This document shows positions 17,048-25,178 of a stretch of 64,000 bases of DNA, piece after piece. The stretch is taken from NCBI RefSeq assembly GCF_004358205.1, contig NZ_SMYO01000002.1, positions 504,851-568,850 of the forward strand, written 5' to 3'. The notes below the pieces were generated by a model that was not told the DNA's origin, ran no database searches, and was given only the letters and a program-made list of their open reading frames with translations. Numbering within the stretch: position 1 is the first letter of the stretch; each line of letters starts with the position of its first letter. The DNA is from Bacillus salipaludis (GTDB lineage: Bacteria; Bacillota; Bacilli; Bacillales_B; DSM-18226). A program made the position numbers and the translations under genes.

Positions 17048-18793
17048 TTAATGTAGGATTTTTCCACGCTGTTTCTCTACTTGTTTTTCATGTGCGCGTG
17101 TATGGGCACGATCACGATCTTCCTCTACTTCATTCGATCGCCGCTTGCCGTGTGGAACAGCTGCTTTTGATACTTCCTTCAGTCCGTTTTGGTCTTTTTC
17201 AAAGACGAAGGAAGCTCTAGTCGTAATGTCTGCCCCCTGGGAAGATACGTATGGAACCACGCGGTAATCTGCTTGCCATTTCTCCGGTGTTACCTTACAG
17301 CGTACATACCCTCGAAAATCATTGAAAAATTGAATATGCGGATTGAGGCCCAAGATTTTATCCGTATCGGCTCGTTTATCCGATCCATCACCACCAGAGG
17401 TAATCGAAGTTCCAACAAATTCAGCTCCAATGATCTTCGAGTTCGGATCATCAAAATTGGTCAATAGGTTGGAAGCCCAGTTTGCATGAACATCTCCACT
17501 TAAAATGATTAAGTTGTCGATGTTTCTGTTTTTTGCAAAATCTAGCAGGTGCTGGCGTGCAGCCGGATAACCATCCCAGGCATCCATACTGAATTTTGGT
17601 GAAGCAGCGGTGCCGTAATTCCGCTGTGCAAAGAAGATTTGCTGTGCCATCACATTCCATACCGATTTTGAGTGTTCCAGGTTGTCGAGAAGCCATTTTT
17701 CTTGTTCCATGCCCATTAAAGTACGGTTTGGATCAAGAGACTCAGCTGTCTGCGGACTGCTTTTATCTCCATTTGCCTGGTCATCCCGGTATTGGCGGGT
17801 ATCGAGGACAAAGAAATTGGCCAAATTCCCATATTGGAAGCTGCGATATAATTGCATGTTACCGCCAAGCATGGTGGATTTGCGCAGCGGCATGTTTTCA
17901 TAATAGGCTTGATACGCAGCTGCACGTCGTTTGATAAACTCCTCAACAGATTGTCCCTTTTCTGGAATGACATTTGCATAGTTATTTTCCACTTCATGAT
18001 CATCCCAGGTTACAATCCAAGGGAAGGCGGCATGGGCAGCTTTTAGGTTTGCATCACTGCGATACTGGGCGTAACGATTTCGATAATCTTGAAGAGTGAT
18101 AATTTCTTGACCAATATGCGTCCGGACGTTTCCGTTCGCTGCAACATATTCGTTTGCTCCGTATTCATAGATGTAATCCCCAAGGTGAAATACCACATCG
18201 AGATCTTCTTTCGCCAGATGCTGATAAGCGGTATAGTAACCATGTTCATATTGCTGACAGGATACAAAGGCAAATTTTAGATTGGAGACATTAGAACCTG
18301 CCTTTGGCAGTGTTTTTGTTCTTCCTACTGGACTGATTTCGTTTCCGCTTTTGAAACGGTAATAGTAAAGATGATTGGCTTTTAACCCGCTTACTTCAAC
18401 ATGGACGGTATGTCCGAGTTGAGGGGAGGCAATCTCCGTTCCTTTTTGGACGATGTGGCGGAAATGCTCGTCTTGTGCCATTTCCCATTTTACCTCGAAT
18501 TCGGTGTCGGGCATTCCGCCTCCGTTTAACGGGTCTGGTGCAAGTCTTGTCCATAATACGACTCCATCAGATAGCGGGTCACCGGATGCAACACCAAGGG
18601 TAAAAGGATAATCACTAAACATTGGAGCAGCTTCAACATTCAATCCTCCAACTGACTGGGCGAGAGCGAGTCCTAATGATAGTCCTGCAATCTTAGTGGC
18701 GCCTTGTAAAAAGCTGCGTCGGTCCAAATTTTTGCTCAGGCTTTCCTCGCTCCAGTTTTTGATCCATTCATCCAGTGCTCTTTCGTTATTCAT
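17048..18793 (-). CDS. phoD: alkaline phosphatase/phosphodiesterase PhoD with Tat signal
   Basis: 581-aa secreted enzyme. The N-terminal twin-arginine signal reads NLDRRSFLQG with Arg25-Arg26 and a hydrophobic stretch ending near VEAA. The catalytic body has PhoD hallmarks FVSCQQYEHGYYTAYQHL, FHLGDYIYEY, TWDDHEVENN and LSGDVHANW, which bind Fe and Ca ions in the family. It releases phosphate from wall teichoic acid and other phosphodiesters outside the cell. The next genes, tatA and tatC, supply its exporter. Three PhoP-type direct repeats lie upstream. Confidence 0.95.
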   Translation of the reverse strand: MNNERALDEWIKNWSEESLSKNLDRRSFLQGATKIAGLSLGLALAQSVGGLNVEAAPMFSDYPFTLGVASGDPLSDGVVLWTRLAPDPLNGGGMPDTEFEVKWEMAQDEHFRHIVQKGTEIASPQLGHTVHVEVSGLKANHLYYYRFKSGNEISPVGRTKTLPKAGSNVSNLKFAFVSCQQYEHGYYTAYQHLAKEDLDVVFHLGDYIYEYGANEYVAANGNVRTHIGQEIITLQDYRNRYAQYRSDANLKAAHAAFPWIVTWDDHEVENNYANVIPEKGQSVEEFIKRRAAAYQAYYENMPLRKSTMLGGNMQLYRSFQYGNLANFFVLDTRQYRDDQANGDKSSPQTAESLDPNRTLMGMEQEKWLLDNLEHSKSVWNVMAQQIFFAQRNYGTAASPKFSMDAWDGYPAARQHLLDFAKNRNIDNLIILSGDVHANWASNLLTNFDDPNSKIIGAEFVGTSITSGGDGSDKRADTDKILGLNPHIQFFNDFRGYVRCKVTPEKWQADYRVVPYVSSQGADITTRASFVFEKDQNGLKEVSKAAVPHGKRRSNEVEEDRDRAHTRAHEKQVEKQRGKILH

Positions 18794-18835
18794 GAAATTA
18801 CCCCTCTTTTCCCTATATCGTTTTCAATAAATCCT

Positions 18836-18877
18836 ATTATAGTTTGCTAGTTTTAACTGGATGTTAAGAATTGTAAA
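18836..18877 (-). promoter_or_regulatory. Pho-box promoter of phoD-tatA-tatC
   Basis: On the minus strand TTTACA, TTAACA and TTAAAA begin 10-11 bp apart and are followed 9 bp later by TATAAT. This fits PhoP-P direct repeats TT(A/T/C)ACA with 4-5 bp spacers placed just upstream of a sigma-A -10 box, so phosphate-starvation induction is expected. Confidence 0.7.
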
Positions 18878-19030
18878 TTGCTGTAGTTAGAAAAGAGGGA
18901 GTAAAGGCCCGTTTATTTTTTGACTAAGATTTTTACAACTAACGAACTCTTCTCCTGGTGATGGAGAAGAGAGGAAGTTTACTAGTTCCTATGGCTTATA
19001 TTTCTTAATCATTTATTAATAAAAGCTTAA

Positions 19031-19075
19031 TAAATGGGAAGTAATTGAGAACCGTCCCTGTAGAATTCCCATTTA
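19031..19075. repeat. half GGGACGGTT element inside a perfect inverted repeat
   Basis: TAAATGGGAA and TTCCCATTTA (10 bp, perfect) enclose GAGAACCGTCCC, a single right arm of the palindromic element found elsewhere in the window. Confidence 0.6.
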
Positions 19076-19105
19076 TAGGTCCTTCCCTTCATTATTCTAT
19101 TAAAA

Positions 19106-19134
19106 GAGACCGGCTTCACGATATGGCCGGTCTC
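19106..19134. other. GC-rich hairpin, GAGACCGGC/GCCGGTCTC
   Basis: Perfect 9-bp arms with an 11-nt loop. Read on the minus strand it is followed by TTTTA, so it resembles a terminator, yet no minus-strand gene ends here. It may be what remains of a lost gene. The rest of the 18878-19307 gap shows nothing else I can support. Confidence 0.5.
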
Positions 19135-19307
19135 AACTATATTGATTTGTTATTGGGATAGTGTCTGTTTTTGTCTGTTTTTATCTTGTTTTATCGAATT
19201 GATTTTTTAAAAGTCGGAAAATGATATAATGATTTTAGTGTCCAAGTTGCCTCATATGATTAGCAGATATACACAGTTATAATAATTTTTCGAGGTGTGA
19301 GTCCATA

Positions 19308-19574
19308 ATGAAACTGGCAGATTTGGAGTTTGCTATAAGCAAGAAAAGAGAAGAGATGATTAAGGTAGGAATGGATAAAGGATTGGTGTGTCAAGAAACA
19401 ATCAAGTGTAGCCAAGAGCTCGACCAGCTGCTAAATGATTATAATCATTTAGTATTAATTGAAACAAAACAAACCAATCCAATGGATGTATACCATGAAT
19501 TTTTACTGTTTATACAAAAAACACTTTTTAAGTCTGTACGTATAGGTTACAGTTCTATTTTTTCTATACTATAA
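19308..19574 (+). CDS. Spo0E-like aspartyl-phosphate phosphatase (1)
   Basis: ATG 19308 follows TTTTTCGAGGTG. The first half of the 88-aa product is a Spo0E hairpin of two helices: LEFAISKKREEMI, then the signature SQELDQLLNDY (Ser35, Glu37, Asp39). The family dephosphorylates Spo0A-P and so delays sporulation. The C-terminal 35 residues extend beyond the core and are not family-typical. It is a single gene with its own terminator. Confidence 0.85.
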   Translation: MKLADLEFAISKKREEMIKVGMDKGLVCQETIKCSQELDQLLNDYNHLVLIETKQTNPMDVYHEFLLFIQKTLFKSVRIGYSSIFSIL

Positions 19575-19602
19575 TATGAAAATTATATTTCATTTTGATA
19601 GG

Positions 19603-19630
19603 GAGTGGCTAAAAATGTCACTCTTTTTTT
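19603..19630 (+). terminator. terminator of the first Spo0E-like gene
   Basis: GAGTGGC / GTCACTC stem (one G-T pair) followed by seven or more T. Confidence 0.75.
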
Positions 19631-19714
19631 CTCTATTCCTTATTGTTTTTTGCATAATGACCATGAGAACATCCCTATAGAAGTGGGTATGATGATAAAG
19701 GAAGGAAGTGTAAA

Positions 19715-20425
19715 ATGATGAATTTCGAAACGGTTATGCAAGAACTAGAGGCGCTTGGCAAGGAACGAATGAAAAAGACGTACATAAGCAATGGTGCACA
19801 TGAGCCGCTTTTTGGTGTGGCTACAGGTGCAATGAAGCCGATTGCGAAGAAAATCAAGAAAGATCAGCCTTTGGCAGAGGAGCTTTACGCCACCGGAAAC
19901 TACGATGCCATGTATTTTGCCGGCATCATTGCGGATCCCATGGCCATGACGGAGGAGGATTTTGAGCGTTGGATTGGAGCGGCGTATTTTTATATGCTGT
20001 CTGATTATGTTGTTGCCGTAACGTTGGCTGAAACCGATATTGCGCAAGCTGTTGCCGATAAATGGATTGCCAGCGGGGAGGAGCTTAAAATGTCGGCAGG
20101 CTGGAGTTGTTACTGCTGGCTTTTGGGTAATCGCCCGGACAGTGAGTTTAGTGCAAGCAAGCTTGCCGGAATGCTTGATCTGGTGAAAAATACGATTCAA
20201 GATTCTCCAGACCGGACGAAATCGGCGATGAATAATTTTATGTACACCGTCGGGATATCCTATTTGCCGCTCCATGATAAGGCGGTTGAAACTGCAAAGG
20301 CAGTGGGTCCAGTCGAAATCAAGCGTGACAAGAAAAAAAGCAGTATTCTGCATGCTTCCGAAAATATTCAAAAGGATCTAGACCGAGGGCGGCTTGGCTT
20401 CAAACGAAAATATGTTAGGTGTTAA
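19715..20425 (+). CDS. DNA alkylation repair protein, AlkD-like HEAT-repeat
   Basis: 236 aa, all helical, beginning MMNFETVMQELEALGKERMKKTYISNGAHEPLFGVATGAMK, which matches (split here only for reading) the AlkC/AlkD-type N-terminus. The centre has YDAMYFAGIIADP and SAGWSCYCWLLGNRPD, and the end is basic (RGRLGFKRKYV). Known AlkD glycosylases remove N3- and N7-alkylated purines without base flipping, but many members of this broader group are uncharacterised, so the enzyme activity is inferred. Single gene, followed by a palindromic element with a T run that can act as terminator. Confidence 0.8.
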   Translation: MMNFETVMQELEALGKERMKKTYISNGAHEPLFGVATGAMKPIAKKIKKDQPLAEELYATGNYDAMYFAGIIADPMAMTEEDFERWIGAAYFYMLSDYVVAVTLAETDIAQAVADKWIASGEELKMSAGWSCYCWLLGNRPDSEFSASKLAGMLDLVKNTIQDSPDRTKSAMNNFMYTVGISYLPLHDKAVETAKAVGPVEIKRDKKKSSILHASENIQKDLDRGRLGFKRKYVRC

Positions 20426-20429
20426 GTGA

Positions 20430-20490
20430 CCATAGGGACGGTTCTTGCGGCTTTTTTGGGCCATGAGAACCGTCCCTGTGGCTTTTTTCA
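20430..20490. repeat. GGGACGGTTCT palindromic element, copy 2
   Basis: CCATAGGGACGGTTCT and AGAACCGTCCCTGTGG as inverted arms around GCGGCTTTTTTGGGCC, then GCTTTTTT. It lies 5 bp after the AlkD-like gene. Confidence 0.85.
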
Positions 20491-20666
20491 AGTGTTTAAC
20501 ATCTGATTCTAGTATACATAGAAGAGTTCTTACTCCGTTGTATCATTTATCTAACTCTAGTGATAAGAATTTCTAGCATTTCAGACAAACTTATGACGTT
20601 TGCCCTAGCAAGAAGTCATATCTATCATACCTTATAGTAAGTCCACTTTTGAAAGGAGGGACTTAC

Positions 20667-20891
20667 ATGCAATTAAATTATGAAAACGCCCGTCACTTAG
20701 AGGGTGAATTGGTTCGTTTTAAGAAAGAAAACGGAGAATGGGCAGTAGGGAGAGTCGTAGAAGTAAGACGGGATGGATTAGAAATTGTTGAATTCAATCC
20801 TTCTTATAAAAATGAAGGGTATGGATATGGATTTTGGGGAGCATGCTTCATTCCATTTTGCTGGCCGATATTTCCATTTTGTTGGTTTTAA
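20667..20891 (+). CDS. small hypothetical protein, 74 aa
   Basis: ATG 20667 follows GAAAGGAGGG at ideal distance. The first 45 residues look like a small beta-barrel (GELVRFKKENGEWAVGRVVE, then VRRDGLEIVEF). The C-terminus is an aromatic, Gly/Pro/Cys-rich stretch (GYGYGFWGACFIPFCWPIF) that is too irregular for a normal membrane span. No family recognised. A strong terminator follows. Confidence 0.7.
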   Translation: MQLNYENARHLEGELVRFKKENGEWAVGRVVEVRRDGLEIVEFNPSYKNEGYGYGFWGACFIPFCWPIFPFCWF

Positions 20892-20905
20892 TTTCTACAT
20901 GAAGG

Positions 20906-20950
20906 TGACCCAAGCGGGCGTTGAATGACAACCCATTTGGGTCAGTTTTT
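20906..20950 (+). terminator. terminator of the 74-aa gene
   Basis: TGACCCAA / TTTGGGTCA arms followed by GTTTTT. Confidence 0.8.
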
Positions 20951-20967
20951 CTGTACGGGGTGGGGAA

Positions 20968-21030
20968 CCACGGGGACGGTTCTGGAGGCTTTTTTAGCCC
21001 GAAAAAGGCAAGTAGAACCGTCCCTGTGGA
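20968..21030. repeat. GGGACGGTTCT palindromic element, copy 3
   Basis: CCACGGGGACGGTTCT and AGAACCGTCCCTGTGG with a 31-nt spacer containing GGCTTTTTTAGCCC, a nested hairpin. Confidence 0.85.
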
Positions 21031-21092
21031 TTTACAACTGTATATCCAGCTAAAAATAAGGATATTTTAAGGATAAATAGAAACAAATTACT

Positions 21093-21127
21093 AAAAGAGG
21101 CCGGTTTCTCACAAAGAACCCGGCCTC
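21093..21127 (-). terminator. terminator of the DUF2922 pseudogene
   Basis: On the minus strand GAGGCCGGGTT / AAACCGGCCTC followed by TTTT. Confidence 0.75.
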
Positions 21128-21132
21128 CCTCC

Positions 21133-21353
21133 TTACGAAACAAGCTCATAATCTGTTCCATTGCGCTCCACGATTCTTGCTCCCTTTGTCGAAACAAGGT
21201 CGCCGCTTCCTGTATAGAAAGCCCCTGAGCTTACGATTTCATCCATCGATTGATTCACAACCGCTTCGTCAATCGGTTCCATTGGATTATCAACACAATA
21301 CGGGCAATTTTACCGGTGGCCGTTACGAATTGTAATTCCAATGATTTAGCCAA
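21133..21353 (-). pseudogene. DUF2922 family small protein, frameshifted
   Basis: A TTG start at 21353 behind GGAGGT gives MAKSLELQFVTATGKIARI, then the frame breaks. After a single-base shift near 21295-21299 the reading continues VDNPMEPIDEAVVNQSMDEI, SGAFYTGSGDLVSTKGARIVERNGTDYELVS and a stop. The joined product matches the DUF2922 family of about 73 residues. The span is 221 bp, one short of 74 codons, as expected for a one-base deletion. The function of DUF2922 is unknown; it usually accompanies DUF1659, which is absent here. Confidence 0.8.
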
Positions 21354-21424
21354 TTAACTCACCTCCTATCCTTAAAATTAATGCTTACTAGACTAATAAA
21401 GTTTTTCTCAATCTAGAAAACACT

Positions 21425-21440
21425 TTTCTCAATTATGAAA
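21425..21440. promoter_or_regulatory. putative activator site TTTCTCAATTATGAAA
   Basis: Palindrome of the form TTTC-N2-AATT-N2-GAAA, about 75 bp upstream of the sigma-54 promoter at 21505. The exact reverse complement of these 16 bases occurs at 23316-23331 in front of the activator gene. Confidence 0.6.
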
Positions 21441-21504
21441 GGAAATGAGACTGACTAGCTTAATACAATCTTTGAAGAACAGTCACTTAACAGAGAATTA
21501 AAGA

Positions 21505-21521
21505 TTGGCATGGGAATTGCA
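21505..21521 (+). promoter_or_regulatory. sigma-54 promoter of the second Spo0E-like gene
   Basis: TTGGCAT-N5-TTGCA with GG 21507-21508 and GC 21519-21520, exact 10-bp spacing. Confidence 0.82.
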
Positions 21522-21582
21522 AAATATATATACATTAGCAAAGGAGACTGATATCACTGATTGCTTTAAGGAGGAATAAAAA

Positions 21583-21768
21583 ATGGAACTTATGAAATAT
21601 GTGGAAGAATACAAATATCTAAAAATAGAAATGGAAAAGTCAGGATCAATATATGGCCTGTCTGATCCAAGAACCATTAAATATAGTCAAGATTTAGATA
21701 TATTAATTAACAAAATGATGAAAATTAGATATCCAGGATTAGCACGGAGAATTAAGCGCCTCTCCTAA
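21583..21768 (+). CDS. Spo0E-like aspartyl-phosphate phosphatase (2)
   Basis: ATG 21583 follows AAGGAGGAATAAAAA. The 61-aa product has the Spo0E length and signature (YSQDLDILINKMM, residues 34-46) with a preceding helix MKYVEEYKYLKIEMEKSG. It should remove phosphate from Spo0A-P or a related response regulator. Unlike the copy at 19308, it has a sigma-54 promoter and a palindrome shared with the sulfur regulon, so it may be made when that regulon is active. No clear terminator follows. Confidence 0.85.
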   Translation: MELMKYVEEYKYLKIEMEKSGSIYGLSDPRTIKYSQDLDILINKMMKIRYPGLARRIKRLS

Positions 21769-21976
21769 TCGGGCTAGTGGAACGGGTGTTTCGGGCATAC
21801 GAAATACTTAGAAGCTAGAATAATATTTAGAATCCCTCCAATTATAGGAAAGTATTCTCGATATTGCAAAATTGGTAGGTTCGATCATTACAATGTTTTG
21901 CAGTGAACCTTGGCAAAAATGAAAATAACTTGAAAATTTTAAAATGAAAACTGCAGATTTTATAAGGTTTACAGAA

Positions 21977-21993
21977 TTGGCATAACTTTTGCA
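21977..21993 (+). promoter_or_regulatory. sigma-54 promoter of the first trans-sulfuration gene
   Basis: TTGGCAT-N5-TTGCA, GG 21979-21980 and GC 21991-21992. I see no copy of the TTTC-N2-AWTT-N2-GAA palindrome in front of it. Confidence 0.85.
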
Positions 21994-22075
21994 TATAAAG
22001 ACTTGTATACACCGAATAGGAAGAAATAAAAACTGCAACATTTCAGATTACAAAAATCAGGAGGCGAAAATACTC

Positions 22076-23233
22076 ATGAACTATACATCAAAACTAGTAA
22101 AAGTAAACAAAGATCCAGGGCATGGCTCACACATCTCCCCTGTTTATATGACTTCCACATTTGTTTTTGATAATGCAGAGGTAGGAGCACAACGCTTCGC
22201 GGGAGCGGATCCAGGATTTATGTATTCACGCCTGGGAAATCCAAATGTAAGAGAACTGGAGGAGAAGGTAGCAGAATTGGAATTTGGTGAAGGGTGTTTG
22301 GCTTTCTCATCTGGAATGGCTGCCATAACTGGCTGCCTTTTGGGTGTTTTGCAAGCAGGGGATCATGTTGTTGCACACACAGCGTTGTATGGGGCGACGC
22401 ACGCATTTCTATCTAAAACGGTAAAGAAATTTGGAATTGATGTAACATTTGTCCCCTTTAAGACAGGGGAAGAGATTGAACCACACATAACAGATAGAAC
22501 GAAAGTAATCTACTTTGAAACCCCTTCCAATCCTACGCTTTCCTTGGTAGATATGAAGAGTGTAGCGGGGCTTGCTAAGCAAAAGGGAATCTTGACGGTT
22601 GTTGATAATACATTTTTGTCTCCATACTTACAAAATCCTATTTTATGCGGCATTGATATTGTTATCCACAGTGCAACAAAATATTTGTCTGGTCATGGAT
22701 ATCTTATTGGCGGACTCGTCATTTCCAGTAAGGAAATCATTGATCCGATGAGGAAAGAAGTGCAGAAGACGATGGGAGCAAATTTGTCCCCTATGGATGC
22801 CTGGCTTCTCTGTCAGGGGATACGTACCTTGCATATTCGCATGGACCGCTCTCAAGAAAATGCACAGATTTTGGCTGAACGTCTGGAAAAACATGAGGCG
22901 ATAGAGAAGGTATATTTTCCCGGACTTGCAAGCTTTGAAGATCAACAGATCATGGAGAAACAAATGAAAGGTCCCGGAGCAATGATTTCTTTTGTCTTGA
23001 AGGGGGGATACGAAACAGGGGTTAAACTTATGAATTCAGTAAAACTGAGTACTTTAGCCGTTTCCCTAGGTGATGTAGGTACATTAATTCAACATCCAGC
23101 TTCGATGACACATGCCATCATCCCAAAAGAAGAAAGAGAAAAAGCAGGTCTCGATGATGGACTCGTTCGTTTTTCAGTTGGAATTGAGGATGTAGAGGAT
23201 ATATGGAACGATCTTGAAACAGCATTAGAATAA
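22076..23233 (+). CDS. PLP-dependent trans-sulfuration enzyme (cystathionine/methionine gamma-lyase family)
   Basis: ATG 22076 follows CAGGAGGCG. The 385-aa enzyme has YSRLGNPN (phosphate-binding Tyr/Arg from the neighbouring subunit), FSSGMAAI, ETPSNPTL and the PLP lysine in HSATKYLSGHG (Lys202). At the position where typical methionine gamma-lyases carry Cys (GCT), this protein has Ala107 (LYGATHAFL), so cystathionine or cysteine cleavage is as likely as methionine cleavage. Products would be a thiol or sulfide, ammonia and a 2-oxoacid. It has its own sigma-54 promoter and precedes the activator gene. Confidence 0.9.
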   Translation: MNYTSKLVKVNKDPGHGSHISPVYMTSTFVFDNAEVGAQRFAGADPGFMYSRLGNPNVRELEEKVAELEFGEGCLAFSSGMAAITGCLLGVLQAGDHVVAHTALYGATHAFLSKTVKKFGIDVTFVPFKTGEEIEPHITDRTKVIYFETPSNPTLSLVDMKSVAGLAKQKGILTVVDNTFLSPYLQNPILCGIDIVIHSATKYLSGHGYLIGGLVISSKEIIDPMRKEVQKTMGANLSPMDAWLLCQGIRTLHIRMDRSQENAQILAERLEKHEAIEKVYFPGLASFEDQQIMEKQMKGPGAMISFVLKGGYETGVKLMNSVKLSTLAVSLGDVGTLIQHPASMTHAIIPKEEREKAGLDDGLVRFSVGIEDVEDIWNDLETALE

Positions 23234-23315
23234 CAGTACGGCAAAAGGAAGTGCTCCTCAGTAAGGTCTTTGGTAGGTAAATATCTGAAATTTTATCAAC
23301 CTTGAGAGAATGTAT

Positions 23316-23331
23316 TTTCATAATTGAGAAA
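23316..23331. promoter_or_regulatory. putative activator site TTTCATAATTGAGAAA
   Basis: Reverse complement of the site at 21425-21440, centred about 91 bp upstream of the sigma-54 promoter of the activator gene. This suggests autoregulation. Confidence 0.6.
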
Positions 23332-23411
23332 TTTAGTATAATAGAAAAATAGAAAATTGGCAAAACAATGATGTTTTGCTTTTTTTTACATAGTTTTTCG
23401 GAAATTTATTG

Positions 23412-23428
23412 TTGGCTTGAAAATTGCA
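23412..23428 (+). promoter_or_regulatory. sigma-54 promoter of the activator gene
   Basis: TTGGCTT-N5-TTGCA, GG 23414-23415 and GC 23426-23427. The -24 part has T at a normally A position, so it may be weaker than the others. Confidence 0.75.
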
Positions 23429-23486
23429 TATAGAAATAGTACGTGGAAAAATTTAAAAGCACTGGAGCATACGGGAGGTAGAAAAC

Positions 23487-24935
23487 GTGAGAGGTATCAC
23501 TCAAAATCGGGAATTCATTCAACTATTTTCGGAAAACCTAACAGCGGTACTTGGTTTTGATATCACCATCCTTGACCGAAACGGATATCGGGTTAGCGGT
23601 ACAGGAAGCTATCAACATCAAATTGGCAAACCTGCACCTGATGGCTCCTTGTTGCGTGCTGTAATGAAGACCGGCAGACCCGATATGACCTATGATGTTA
23701 TTAAAAATGAATCCCATTGTATGAGCTGTAAATTTTTTAAGGAATGCAAAGAGACAGCAACCATTGGTTTTCCGATTGTCAAGGGAAGTGAGACATTAGG
23801 AGCCATAGGACTCATGGGCTTTTCAATGGAACAAAAAGAAAAGATGATTGAAAATGCTGAATCACTTAAGGGATTCCTCCAACATCTAAGTCTTGTAGTA
23901 GAATCCCAGTTAATATCGCAGAATGAAAGATTCGCATCACAATGCAATTTATACGAAGAGACATTAAATACAAATAAAATCATTACCTTTGATAACTTTG
24001 TCAGCAAAAACGAGGATATGAAAGAGGTAATCCGTAAAGCCAGGCGGATTGTAAACAGCACGGCAAACGTTTTAATTAGAGGGGCAACGGGAACGGGGAA
24101 AGAGGTATTGGCAAAGGCGATTCATTATGAAGGGAATCGGAAAAACAACCCTTTTATTGCGGTTAATTGTGCCGCTATACCGGAGAGTTTACTAGAAAGT
24201 GAATTGTTTGGCTATTCGGGCGGGGCTTTTACAGGGGCAAACCGGGAAGGAAAAGCAGGGAAGTTTGAGCTGGCGAATCATGGAACCATCTTTCTTGATG
24301 AAATAGGGGATCTACCTCTTTCCCTGCAGCCCAAACTTCTTAGGGTATTACAGGAACGAGAGGTTGAAAGAGTAGGAGGAAACAAATCGCTTCCTGTCAA
24401 TATTCGTGTGATAACGGCAACACACCGCAATTTAGAAGAGATGGTTCAAAATGGTACCTTCCGTGAGGATTTATATTATCGAATCAATGTGATTCCGCTA
24501 AATACAAAGTCATTGAAGGAGAGGAGGGAAGACATTCCCTTCTTCCTCCAATACTTCATTTGTAAGTATTGTTCAATCTTAAACCGTCCGTACATGACGG
24601 TGGACCCACAGTTAGAAAAATGGCTAATCCAATATGATTGGCCAGGGAATATTCGGCAGTTAGAAAATATTGTGGAGTATATGGTGAATATGGCGGAATC
24701 GGATGTAATTGGTTTTCAAGATCTTCCGGATTATTTGTACCAGATTAAGGCACCTATTCAGACAGGAGGGTTAAGCTTAGATGAGATGGTTGCCGAATAT
24801 GAAAAGTCCATTATTCAAAGTTTCTTTATGAGTGGTCATGGCCGAAATGACAAAGAAAAAGTAGCCGATGAATTGAAAATTAGTTTATCGACACTTTATC
24901 GTAAGCTAGAACGATATCATCTAAAAGTTTTCTAA
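23487..24935 (+). CDS. sigma-54-dependent activator with Cys-rich sensor domain
   Basis: GTG 23487 follows GGGAGGT. The 482-aa protein has a PAS/GAF-like or diacid-recognition-like N-terminus (residues 8-140) that contains H77-C78-x2-C81-x5-C87, a possible metal, Fe-S or thiol switch. The AAA+ domain has Walker A GATGTGKE (199-206), intact GAFTGA (246-251) and FLDEIGD. A Fis-type HTH (VADELKISLSTLYRKLE) ends it. No receiver domain is present, so the signal is probably a small molecule. Central position, repeated enhancers and the surrounding genes make it the likely master regulator of the sulfur island, comparable in role to CdsR-type cysteine regulators described in other Firmicutes. Confidence 0.92.
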   Translation: MRGITQNREFIQLFSENLTAVLGFDITILDRNGYRVSGTGSYQHQIGKPAPDGSLLRAVMKTGRPDMTYDVIKNESHCMSCKFFKECKETATIGFPIVKGSETLGAIGLMGFSMEQKEKMIENAESLKGFLQHLSLVVESQLISQNERFASQCNLYEETLNTNKIITFDNFVSKNEDMKEVIRKARRIVNSTANVLIRGATGTGKEVLAKAIHYEGNRKNNPFIAVNCAAIPESLLESELFGYSGGAFTGANREGKAGKFELANHGTIFLDEIGDLPLSLQPKLLRVLQEREVERVGGNKSLPVNIRVITATHRNLEEMVQNGTFREDLYYRINVIPLNTKSLKERREDIPFFLQYFICKYCSILNRPYMTVDPQLEKWLIQYDWPGNIRQLENIVEYMVNMAESDVIGFQDLPDYLYQIKAPIQTGGLSLDEMVAEYEKSIIQSFFMSGHGRNDKEKVADELKISLSTLYRKLERYHLKVF

Positions 24936-24945
24936 CTTTTCCCTG

Positions 24946-24973
24946 AGATTGCAATTTCATTTGCAATCTTTTT
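24946..24973 (+). terminator. terminator of the activator gene
   Basis: AGATTGCAA / TTGCAATCT with T run; almost the same sequence recurs at 34365-34396. Confidence 0.85.
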
Positions 24974-25013
24974 ACTTTAAGGAAAAATATTTTTGAATAA
25001 TTAATAAAATATT

Positions 25014-25029
25014 TTTCAAATTTGGGAAT
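25014..25029. promoter_or_regulatory. putative activator site, cassette A
   Basis: TTTCAAATTTGGGAAT, centred 115 bp upstream of the promoter GG, inside a longer conserved block TTTTGAATAATTAATAAAATA that is shared with cassettes B and C. Confidence 0.6.
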
Positions 25030-25133
25030 AGAAGAGCAGTACTGAATGGTCATGTTTCGCTATAATCATCGCGGAAATGATAATTTCATCTCCTTTTTGC
25101 AAGCAGGAATGTTGAATTAACAAGGATTTTATT

Positions 25134-25150
25134 ATGGCACAACTCTTGCA
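25134..25150 (+). promoter_or_regulatory. sigma-54 promoter, cassette A
   Basis: ATGGCACAACTCTTGCA, GG 25136-25137 and GC 25148-25149. Confidence 0.87.
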
Positions 25151-25178
25151 TAATTATTAATCAAAAGGAGTGAACAAA

